Assembly: GCA_026785865.1 (NCBI GenBank)
Contig: JAJAZG010000402.1
Span: forward strand, 1 to 11,488
Reading direction: 5' to 3'
Origin: Pseudanabaena sp. CAN_BIN31
GTDB taxonomy: Bacteria > Cyanobacteriota > Cyanobacteriia > Pseudanabaenales > Pseudanabaenaceae
Length of the DNA: 11,488 nucleotides
Within the stretch, counting starts at the first letter, position 1; each line of letters starts with the position of its first letter. Below are positions 1 to 5,329 of this stretch, one piece after another. A program made the translations under genes and the position numbers. The notes under the pieces were generated by a model, which worked only from the letters and a program-made list of their open reading frames with translations, was not told the origin of the DNA and made no database searches.

Positions 1-1
1 A

Positions 2-1036
2 CGGCAAGAGCGAGTCGGATACACTGAAACTTCTGCGATGTTGACTCAGTGGAAAAAGCAAGAAGACTTGCAATTTCTCAATGAGGTTAGCTGTGTACCA
101 GTGCAGCAAGGATTGCGACATCTGCAAACTGCCTTTACCAACTTCTTTGCTGGTCGGGCAAAATATCCAAACTTCAAGAAAAAGCATCATGGCGGCAACG
201 CTGAGTTTACTAAATCCGCTTTTAAGTGGCGTGATGGGCAAGTCTACTTGGCGAAATGTGCTGAACCATTGGCTATTCGTTGGAGTCGGAATATTCCAGA
301 AGGCGCTGAACCATCCACCATTACGGTGAAGCTCTCGCCCTCTGGTAGATGGACTGTCTCTTTGTTGGTTGATGTGCAAATCGAAACATTACCTGAGTCT
401 CCTAATCAAATCGGTTTGGATTTGGGTATCACTAGCTTGATTGCATTGAGCAATGGCGAAAAAGTTGCTAATCCTAAGACCTTTAGAGCTAAGCGCCGTA
501 AGCTGCGTAAAGTGCAGAAAGCGTTGAGCCGTAAGAAGAAAGGATCTAACAATCGACACAAAGCTAGATTGAAGGTCGCTAAAGTCCATGCCGAAATTAG
601 CGATGCTCGGCATGATTTTCTTCACAAGTTGACAACTCGATTGGTTCGTGAAAACCAAATGATTGCCGTCGAGGACTTGTCCGTGAAGAATATGGTCAAA
701 AACCATAAACTTGCTCTTGCCATCAGTGATGCTAGTTGGGGTGAACTCGTTAGACAGATTGAATATAAGTGCGATTGGTATGGTCGTACCTTCGTCAAGA
801 TTGATCGTTGGTTCCCTAGTTCTAAGCGTTGTGGACATTGTGGTCACGTTGTTGATAAGTTGCCTCTGAATATCAGAGAGTGGGACTGCCCTAAATGCAA
901 CACGCATCACGATCGTGATATCAATGCTGCTAAAAATATTCTTGCCGCAGGGCTTGCGGTTAATGTCTGTGGAGCGACTGTAAGACCTGAAGAGAGTAAA
1001 TCTCGGAAGGCTAGTGCTAAGAAGCAGAAACTCTAA
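2..1036 (+). CDS. tnpB: TnpB (OrfB) RNA-guided nuclease of an IS200/IS605-type element, 5' end cut by window
   Basis: The frame is open to the left edge of the window (in-frame codons from base 2), and the residues before the first Met at 38 still look like TnpB, so the start lies upstream and the Met at 38 is internal. Numbering from that Met, the RuvC-like nuclease residues are visible: Asp128 in GLDLGITS, Glu212 in AVEDLSVKNM, and the aspartates of DRDINAAKNI near 292-294. A zinc finger (CGHCG at 265-269 and CPKC at 284-287) lies between the last two. The N-terminal part (FFAGRAKYPNFKKK, EFTKSAFKW) matches the family. TnpB proteins are RNA-guided DNA nucleases that favour retention of the transposon. 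The frame is intact to its stop and all catalytic residues are present, so it may be active. No TnpA is visible; it could lie upstream. Confidence 0.95.
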   Translation, partial: RQERVGYTETSAMLTQWKKQEDLQFLNEVSCVPVQQGLRHLQTAFTNFFAGRAKYPNFKKKHHGGNAEFTKSAFKWRDGQVYLAKCAEPLAIRWSRNIPEGAEPSTITVKLSPSGRWTVSLLVDVQIETLPESPNQIGLDLGITSLIALSNGEKVANPKTFRAKRRKLRKVQKALSRKKKGSNNRHKARLKVAKVHAEISDARHDFLHKLTTRLVRENQMIAVEDLSVKNMVKNHKLALAISDASWGELVRQIEYKCDWYGRTFVKIDRWFPSSKRCGHCGHVVDKLPLNIREWDCPKCNTHHDRDINAAKNILAAGLAVNVCGATVRPEESKSRKASAKKQKL

Positions 1037-1052
1037 GAAGTGATTCTTGGAA

Positions 1053-1083
1053 TCTCAGTCGCTTCAGCGCTGAGAGTGGTCAA
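1053..1083 (+). mobile_element. Right-end hairpin of the IS200/IS605-type element
   Basis: Seventeen bases after the tnpB stop there is a compact hairpin: TCTCAG (1053-1058) pairs with CTGAGA (1070-1075), and inside it CGC (1060-1062) pairs with GCG (1067-1069) around a TTCA loop, with one bulged T. Elements of this family end in subterminal hairpins rather than inverted repeats. The sequence after it (GTGGTCAA) resembles the GTCAA-type ends I remember from cyanobacterial relatives, so I place the element end near 1083. The exact end is inferred. The same stretch would be the 3' part of the TnpB guide RNA scaffold. Confidence 0.6.
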
Positions 1084-1130
1084 TGTAATACCCTATTAAC
1101 TAGATGGGATTCGACTGGGTTTAAGTAAAA

Positions 1131-1159
1131 TTGCGATCGCTTGATCTTTAGATTACAAT
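1131..1159 (+). promoter_or_regulatory. Candidate sigma70-type promoter for the antitoxin-like gene
   Basis: TTGCGA (1131-1136) and TACAAT (1154-1159) are separated by exactly 17 bases, matching the -35 and -10 consensus at 4/6 and 5/6 positions. It lies 43 bases before the start at 1203. The -35 overlaps a HIP1 octamer (1133-1140). This is pattern matching only. Confidence 0.35.
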
Positions 1160-1202
1160 TTATAAAAAGCAACCTCAACCAATTTTTAGGTAGTTCTTTG
1201 CT

Positions 1203-1406
1203 ATGACAACATCACAGGAAATACAAAAGCAAGCCTTACTGTTGCCGATTGGCGATCGCTGGCAGTTAGTACAAACTCTTTTAGAGTCTCTAAAACGAGG
1301 TAATCTATCAAGGCTGAGAGGAATCGCTAAAAATTCGGCTGGAATGGACGAAATTGATGCTAAAGAAGATTATGTCAATTATCTGATAAAGAAAGCTTCA
1401 ATTTAG
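1203..1406 (+). CDS. Small antitoxin-like protein (addiction-module component), orphan
   Basis: This is a 67-residue protein. Its N-terminal half (EIQKQALLLPIGDRWQLVQTLLESL) matches the helical start of small cyanobacterial addiction-module antitoxins, in which a conserved L-P-x-x-D/E-R-x-x-L-V-x-x-L-L-x-S-L pattern precedes a toxin-binding tail. The tail ends in EDYVNYLIKK, also typical of short cyanobacterial antitoxin-like ORFs. Antitoxins of this kind neutralise a partner toxin, usually a RelE/ParE- or PIN-type nuclease encoded just downstream. No toxin follows here: the next gene is on the opposite strand and ends 22 bases away, so this is an orphan or a remnant of a two-gene module. No strong ribosome binding site precedes the ATG. 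Family assignment is from memory of related sequences. Confidence 0.6.
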   Translation: MTTSQEIQKQALLLPIGDRWQLVQTLLESLKRGNLSRLRGIAKNSAGMDEIDAKEDYVNYLIKKASI

Positions 1407-1427
1407 AGAAAAATTAATTTCTATCAA

Positions 1428-1739
1428 TTAAGCCGTTACTGCTGCTTTAACCTGATCACGTACTTGAAACTCTCTCAGGAATTTAAAAAACATTTCAAAG
1501 CCTGTCTTTTCATCGTGACAGGAGAGCATGATTAGCTTTGCCCATGAGGTGACGGATTTTACACCTAGTTTTTGCTGTAGCCAAGGCTGAAACTCGTTAT
1601 AAAAGTCTTCTTCTTCTTCTTGAGTGAGTTGTTCATTAATCTGACTTCGCGCAAATTCATATCCAGCAAGAAACATGAATAGATCACTAACCGATTGACG
1701 ACCTAAATATATTCCTGAATTCTTCTCAACCTTTTGCAA
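1428..1739 (-). CDS. Small protein of unknown function, downstream of the reverse transcriptase
   Basis: The protein has about 103 residues if it starts at the TTG at 1739. It looks soluble and helical, with the pattern IYLGRQSVSDLFMFLAGYEFA, an acidic stretch (TQEEEEDFYNEF), then WLQQKLG and SWAKLIM. This resembles small bacterial proteins beginning with an L-x-x-I-L-x-x-[IV] ... MYLG ... L-x-x-F-L-x-G-Y pattern, whose role I do not know. The frame stays open upstream to 1802 and encodes IGLFEIL just before the TTG, which fits that pattern better than the short form. No ATG, GTG or TTG occurs there, so an ATT at 1757 or ATA at 1760, preceded by AAGGG, may be the true start. It lies 37 bases (or fewer) after the reverse transcriptase stop on the same strand, so they are probably co-transcribed. 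Confidence 0.65.
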   Translation of the reverse strand: MQKVEKNSGIYLGRQSVSDLFMFLAGYEFARSQINEQLTQEEEEDFYNEFQPWLQQKLGVKSVTSWAKLIMLSCHDEKTGFEMFFKFLREFQVRDQVKAAVTA

Positions 1740-1776
1740 AATCTCAAATAATCCAATTATTTTGTAACCCTTGAGT

Positions 1777-3318
1777 CTAAACGCTTTTCGCCCATTTAGC
1801 TAAAATCTGCTCAAACGGTCTTTCTAGACTACATCTCTCATTTAGGAAATAGGTTTTTTCATCTTTAGGAAATCCTGAACTACCGTATATATAAGCCATT
1901 CGCTGCCAAGAATCCATCGTTTGAGAACTTTCTTTATACTCTCTAAGCCAATCAAAAGCTAAATTTTGTTTTGCCGCAAGAAGTATTTCTCTCCTAACAA
2001 ATGGTTCGCTGGATGTATACTGTATTACTAATTTTGAAAAATGATTTATGTACTCATTTTTGGTGAAAAGACTAAAAATAGAAAGCCGAAAGTATTCATT
2101 ACCTTTTACAATGTCAGAATTTAGTAAATCCAATAATTTCTCTCCAATTTGTATCCATTTCTCTTTTTCTATAGACTGAACAGAGGCTAGATAAGTACAT
2201 ATGTTGGAAAAACAAGGACTTAGGTTTTCGATCTCATCAAGGGAAATATCAATAGCTCCAGGATGTCCAATCTGTGTTAATCGTCTATAGAACCATCGAA
2301 GTCGAATATAATCTACTTCATTTTGCTGAATATATTCTTTGATAATTTTTTCAATTATGTCATCAGATAGCAATTGCCAATCTTCACTAGAGATACTATT
2401 GTAAGATACTGTTGCATAAGGATTACCTCCTGAATATTTACGAACAATATTTAAAACTAGATCTTCATCATCGCTAATAGGTCGATCTTCAAGCATAGAG
2501 CTGCATAGATTTTGAAATTCTTGAGAATTATATATCTTGGTCTTATGCCTTTGAAGCATCAATTTTTGTTGTTGATCGAGAGTAGTGGCGATTGAATATA
2601 CTGCCTGCTTTGCAGAAGATTTTGAATCACAAAAGATCATAATGTCATCAGCAAAACGTATAAAATTTATCCCTTTTGAAGAAAGACAGTTATCAATAGG
2701 AATCATTGTGCATTCAGCAAGAAGATGTATAGCGTGTGAGCCTACTGGTAATCCACGAGATACTCCTGCTGTTGTTGATTTCAATAGTTCAATTATCCAT
2801 TTTTTAGCTTGATTAGGAAAGTTTGAAGCAATCAATTGATTTTCAACAACGTGATGATTAATTTGATTATAGAAATCGGCAATATCACAATACACAATAA
2901 AGTTAGAACTGTGGCTTTTTACATATGCAGCTTGCCAAAAATCATTCCATGCATTTTGACTTGCATAAAGCCCTAATCTAGCATCTGGGTTAAATCTATA
3001 ACTAAATACTTTTGTAGTCGGCAATCTTCTGTTCTCAATACCTTGACCATACTGATACATTAATGCCGAGAGAATAATTGAATCTTGAGGATCTAATTGT
3101 GTCGCTTGACGATATGAAACTTCGTCTTTAGGAACAATAAAGCGACGACAAGAGCCAGCAGGAAACAAAGATAGATCTTTTCCTGCAATGAGTTTTACAA
3201 ACAAATCTGCTTTTTGAGAAATGGCATCAACTTCTAGGATTTTTGGGAAAAGATCTCCATCAGAATGATTAAGTACAAAGTCAATTGCCCAGAGAATTGA
3301 ATCTTCATTTAAACACAT
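1777..3318 (-). CDS. Reverse transcriptase of the defence-associated (Abi/UG, DRT-like) type
   Basis: This 513-residue protein has a reverse transcriptase core in its first half. The metal-binding Asp145 lies in YCDIADFY, the RGLPVGSHAIHLLAE segment (188-202) is the RT template-grip motif, and FADD (222-225) is the catalytic motif C. A Leu-rich segment ending HKTKI (258-262) follows. The N-terminal block (CRRFIVPKDEVSYRQ, then SYRFNP) is typical of RTs outside group II introns; there is no maturase or HNH domain. Residues about 290-513 look all-helical and HEAT-like, including SEPFVRREILLA and DSWQRMAYI, as in Abi-type and 'unknown group' RTs that protect against phages. An AAGGAA site lies 7 bases before the ATG. 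The gene is more AT-rich by eye than its neighbours, suggesting transfer. The exact subgroup is not determinable by eye, and a retron seems unlikely. Confidence 0.88.
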   Translation of the reverse strand: MCLNEDSILWAIDFVLNHSDGDLFPKILEVDAISQKADLFVKLIAGKDLSLFPAGSCRRFIVPKDEVSYRQATQLDPQDSIILSALMYQYGQGIENRRLPTTKVFSYRFNPDARLGLYASQNAWNDFWQAAYVKSHSSNFIVYCDIADFYNQINHHVVENQLIASNFPNQAKKWIIELLKSTTAGVSRGLPVGSHAIHLLAECTMIPIDNCLSSKGINFIRFADDIMIFCDSKSSAKQAVYSIATTLDQQQKLMLQRHKTKIYNSQEFQNLCSSMLEDRPISDDEDLVLNIVRKYSGGNPYATVSYNSISSEDWQLLSDDIIEKIIKEYIQQNEVDYIRLRWFYRRLTQIGHPGAIDISLDEIENLSPCFSNICTYLASVQSIEKEKWIQIGEKLLDLLNSDIVKGNEYFRLSIFSLFTKNEYINHFSKLVIQYTSSEPFVRREILLAAKQNLAFDWLREYKESSQTMDSWQRMAYIYGSSGFPKDEKTYFLNERCSLERPFEQILAKWAKSV

Positions 3319-3325
3319 TTACAAG

Positions 3326-3331
3326 TTCCTT
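3326..3331 (-). promoter_or_regulatory. Ribosome binding site of the reverse transcriptase
   Basis: AAGGAA on the minus strand sits 7 bases before the ATG at 3318. It is one of the few clear Shine-Dalgarno sites in the window and fixes the start of the reverse transcriptase. Confidence 0.6.
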
Positions 3332-3428
3332 AATAGATAACTGTTTGTTTAGCCAAAACCTTTCAATTAGTATAGATTTTTTGGCTTGTATTTTCTAGAA
3401 TCACATCGTAAGATTGAATTCTTTCCTT

Positions 3429-3460
3429 GACTATCTAAAAATCAGGATCTTTAGATAGTC
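3429..3460 (-). other. Perfect 11-bp stem-loop upstream of the reverse transcriptase
   Basis: GACTATCTAAA (3429-3439) and TTTAGATAGTC (3450-3460) are exact reverse complements around a 10-base loop. The structure lies about 110 bases upstream of the reverse transcriptase start, in a stretch without genes. It is not followed by a T-run in either direction, so it does not look like a terminator. It could be a leader structure or part of a small RNA made with the reverse transcriptase. Confidence 0.6.
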
Positions 3461-3533
3461 TTTGAATATTTCTGCATTAGCTTATTATCGCAGCTATTAC
3501 CATCTTGATATCAGAATATTTTAATGAGGATTA

Positions 3534-3724
3534 TGTGGGAGGGGAGCATCTCACTTATGCAATAAGTAATTATACTCACGACTAAAAAGCCTTAAATGGC
3601 GAGGTTTTCCAAAAAATATAGTAATCCAATAAAAAAGCGAAACAACGATATAAGGCGCTAAAATGACTAGATTTGGTTATAAGTATTTATACTCATTACA
3701 TAACTGAGATGCTCCCTGTGGGAG
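3534..3724. mobile_element. MITE of 175 bp with 35-bp terminal inverted repeats and 8-bp target duplication
   Basis: The element spans 3542-3716. Its outermost 12 bases are perfect inverted repeats (GGGAGCATCTCA at 3542-3553, TGAGATGCTCCC at 3705-3716). The match continues inward to about 3576 and 3682, giving roughly 29 of 35 positions. The 8 bases directly outside each end are identical (TGTGGGAG at 3534-3541 and 3717-3724), which is what a target-site duplication looks like. The interior is AT-rich and has no coding capacity, so it must be moved by a transposase supplied elsewhere. The family is not identified; 8-bp duplications occur in several IS families. It sits in the gene-free region upstream of the reverse transcriptase. 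Confidence 0.8.
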
Positions 3725-3747
3725 CGATCTCATTGCATAGATACAAA

Positions 3748-3914
3748 TCATGGAATAAAAATCCGCCTTGCACCTCGATAACTATCAATATCGAGCGTAA
3801 TTTCAATCAAACTCTCAACACAACGCCCACGATAATCTACATCATTTAACAGGCGATCGCCCCGAACAAAACAAGAGCATGTCCCTTGAGATTGTGATCG
3901 ATCAAGAAAATCAT
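3748..3914 (-). pseudogene. Remnant of a small DUF5615-like protein with its middle deleted at a HIP1 site
   Basis: From the ATG at 3914 one frame reads MIFLIDHNLKGHALVLFGAIA and stops soon after. From the same place another frame reads GDRLLNDVDYRGRCVESL, continues to YRGARRIFIP and ends at the TGA at 3748. I recognise these as the N- and C-terminal ends of one family of small cyanobacterial proteins starting with LIDHNL, resembling PIN-like DUF5615 proteins; the roughly 60-70 residues between them are missing. The join falls in GGCGATCGCC (3852-3861), a HIP1 site. The gene starts 9 bases after the methyltransferase remnant on the same strand, so the two were probably one operon. Family recognition is from memory. 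Confidence 0.6.
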
Positions 3915-3923
3915 ACTTTTAGC

Positions 3924-4266
3924 TCACGCTGCGATCGCATCTAGATCGATAGCCTCCTCCGCCTCAAACGTATCCACATAGCGCGGAATATTCAGATTAA
4001 AGTCATTACCCTTAATCTGCTCCATACCCGCCACATAGCTATATTTGTCTTCAGGCGATCGCGCCAAATAAGCCGCGACAATCTTCTCAATATGCTCAGG
4101 ACGCAACACACTTTGAGTCTTCACCTTGTCAAAATGCTGACTCGCGTCAATAAAAAATAAAACCCGAAATATAATCGCGAAACTCATCGGCATTCATCTT
4201 GCCCCGCAAAGTATCCACAATATTCCAAAGCTGCTGCTGTAGCTGACGACGTTGATCTTCTGACAT
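3924..4266 (-). pseudogene. hsdM: HsdM (type I restriction-modification DNA methyltransferase) remnant with a large internal deletion
   Basis: The ATG at 4266 starts 39 codons of a clear HsdM N-terminus (QLWNIVDTLRGKMNADEFRD, then YISGFIFY), ending at a TGA at 4147-4149. In a second frame, from about 4160 to the stop at 3924, the C-terminus follows (FIDASQHFDKVKTQSVLRPE, HIEKIV, NLNIPRYVDTFE). HsdM proteins have about 500 residues and methylate adenine in type I restriction systems. Here some 380 or more residues are missing, including the whole S-adenosylmethionine-binding and NPPF catalytic region. The join lies in the T-rich stretch around 4150-4160, so deletion between short repeats is likely. 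The product cannot methylate DNA. No hsdR or hsdS is visible. It begins about 20 bases from the tRNA gene. Confidence 0.85.
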
Positions 4267-4286
4267 AGAATGCTGTTTTGCTTAAA

Positions 4287-4358
4287 TCCTAGGTGTCGGA
4301 ATCGAACCGACATATCAACGATTATGAGTCGTTTGCTTTACCAGTCAGCCAACCTAGG
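4287..4358 (-). tRNA. tRNA with CAU anticodon (elongator Met, or Ile2)
   Basis: The minus strand folds into a full cloverleaf of 72 nt. The acceptor stem CCTAGGT/ACCTAGG has 7 perfect pairs. The D stem pairs GCT with AGC around a loop containing GGT. The anticodon stem AACGA/TCGTT holds the loop CTCATAA, and the T stem GTCGG/CCGAC holds TTCGATT. The discriminator base is A and no CCA is encoded. The anticodon CAT lies at 4324-4326. It is not the initiator: the first pair is a normal C-G and the anticodon stem lacks three G-C pairs. Met and lysidine-modified Ile2 tRNAs share CAU and cannot be separated safely here. Accessory genes and remnants begin directly at its 3' side. Confidence 0.92.
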
Positions 4359-4389
4359 CGATGTTGTGATTATAGCCGTAAGTATTATA

Positions 4390-4427
4390 TGCTATCAAGT
4401 AAGCACCTTGCAGGTTGCCTGATAGCA
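4390..4427. other. Stem-loop in the leader of the membrane protein gene
   Basis: TGCTATCA (4390-4397) and TGATAGCA (4420-4427) are perfect reverse complements, and the stretch between them can form a second short stem (GCACCT with AGGT-GC). It lies 23 bases before the ATG at 4451 and has no following T-run. It may be a leader structure or an operator; nothing further can be said. Confidence 0.4.
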
Positions 4428-4450
4428 ATTATTAGCTGAACAAGTTTGTG

Positions 4451-5158
4451 ATGGCAACGCCCCAACCCGAAAAGCGCTTACGTAAGAAAAAAAAGCCACC
4501 TAAGAATTTTAGACTGACTTATAGTCTGCTGCTACTTCTCGCCATGGTAGTTGTCGGATCTGTGGCTGGAATGCTGTCATATAGCTTTGGTAAACAGGCA
4601 TTAGAGGGCGTTAACCCCTCGCCTACGGGGATAAAACTGCCAAAGGTTAGCCCTACGCCTAAGGATTCAACCAAACCATCACCTCAAAGCTCAATCGATG
4701 GCAAAGCTTCATTTTTATTAAATGAGTTAGAAATTATTGCTGAAATGAAAAAACAATCGCAGCAAGAGTTAGGGGGGCTGACTCGTCCCACTTTTGTGGC
4801 AAAGGCAAATATTAGCGATCGCCAGACTACATATACAAAAAATATGTATACAAGATTTGACCAAGCCTATAGTTCAATGCGCGATCCTCTAGCTATTTCC
4901 GCCGCCTCTGATGAGAGGATTGCCACAAGAATTGCCGCATTGCGTGAAAGGGTTTATACCAGAACCAGAGCCTATGATAGTAATTTTGATCGGATGGGCG
5001 ATCGCTCGGTTGCAAGTAACACTGATAGTCGTTTGCCGTCATTATCTGCACCTGTAGAGCTAAATTCTATTCGGAGTCGATGGGAAGAACGCAATCCGAG
5101 TTTGGTGAACTCAAATCAGATGAATACTCAAACTGTAAAAGTATTGCCGAAACCATGA
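4451..5158 (+). CDS. Single-pass membrane protein of unknown function
   Basis: I do not recognise a named family. The 235-residue protein has a very basic N-terminus (KRLRKKKKPPK, residues 8-18) followed by one hydrophobic segment at about 23-45 (TYSLLLLLAMVVVGSVAGML), so the N-terminus should stay in the cytoplasm with the rest outside the membrane. Next comes a Pro/Ser/Thr-rich linker (54-82), then a probably helical region (85-175) rich in Arg, Glu and Ala, and a polar tail. A GTG at 4448 directly precedes the ATG at 4451; I prefer the ATG. No clear ribosome binding site is visible. A large hairpin starts one base after the stop and probably ends transcription. A cell-envelope role is inferred from topology only. 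Confidence 0.75.
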   Translation: MATPQPEKRLRKKKKPPKNFRLTYSLLLLLAMVVVGSVAGMLSYSFGKQALEGVNPSPTGIKLPKVSPTPKDSTKPSPQSSIDGKASFLLNELEIIAEMKKQSQQELGGLTRPTFVAKANISDRQTTYTKNMYTRFDQAYSSMRDPLAISAASDERIATRIAALRERVYTRTRAYDSNFDRMGDRSVASNTDSRLPSLSAPVELNSIRSRWEERNPSLVNSNQMNTQTVKVLPKP

Positions 5159-5159
5159 C

Positions 5160-5227
5160 AAACAGCTATATAAAACCGAAAAAGCTGTGGCGTATGCCAC
5201 AGCTTTTTCGGTTTTATATAGCTGTTT
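5160..5227. terminator. Perfect 32-bp hairpin, likely bidirectional terminator and dispersed palindrome
   Basis: Bases 5160-5191 are the exact reverse complement of 5196-5227, with a 4-base loop (GTAT). The arms are AT-rich outside and contain AGCTGTGGC near the loop. The hairpin sits just after the membrane-protein stop and between convergent genes, so transcription from either side would make it. A perfect 32-bp stem is longer than ordinary terminators need, which suggests a mobile or dispersed palindromic repeat used as a terminator. Confidence 0.75.
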
Positions 5228-5325
5228 TCACTTGCGTTAGGATAAGCCAAAACCCAAAGAGAGTAAGTCGCGCCGCGACTTACTCTCTGGGTTTTATGTC
5301 CTAATACACTTAGCGACAGCTATAT
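5216..5325. repeat. Nested palindromic repeat between convergent genes
   Basis: Three inverted repeat layers share one centre near 5273. The outer layer is ATATAGCTGT (5216-5225) with ACAGCTATAT (5316-5325). The middle layer is TTAGGA (5237-5242) with TCCTAA (5299-5304). The inner stem pairs 5249-5271 with 5275-5295 in 21 base pairs with a 2-base bulge and a 3-base loop. The outer left arm is also the end of the preceding 32-bp hairpin. This looks like a short dispersed repeat; it may also terminate transcription from both flanking genes. Confidence 0.65.
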
Positions 5326-5329
5326 TTGA

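Noticed and set aside
389..910. Long minus-strand open frame inside tnpB
   Set aside because: It is the antisense shadow of a strongly conserved coding region and has no recognisable protein pattern.
1084..1107. Possible hairpin CCC...GGG after the element end
   Set aside because: Only three outer G-C pairs and two weak inner ones form; chance is a sufficient explanation.
1777..3730. Retron or group II intron interpretation of the RT
   Set aside because: There is no maturase or HNH domain, no recognisable intron RNA domains V/VI, and the long helical C-terminal half does not fit a typical short retron RT.
3534..3733. CRISPR array or other tandem repeat upstream of the RT
   Set aside because: The repeated GGGAGCATCTCA motif occurs only as inverted ends plus one flank copy, with no regular spacing; MITE ends explain it.
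1428..3840. Absence of HIP1 octamers over the RT region as evidence of foreign origin
   Set aside because: pilT and map, clearly native, also seem to lack exact GCGATCGC copies, so absence over 1.5-2.4 kb is not diagnostic.
3924..4193. A standalone 89-residue protein starting at 4193
   Set aside because: Its C-terminal part is the HsdM C-terminus, and its first residues are an out-of-frame reading of the HsdM N-terminus, so it is part of a broken gene.
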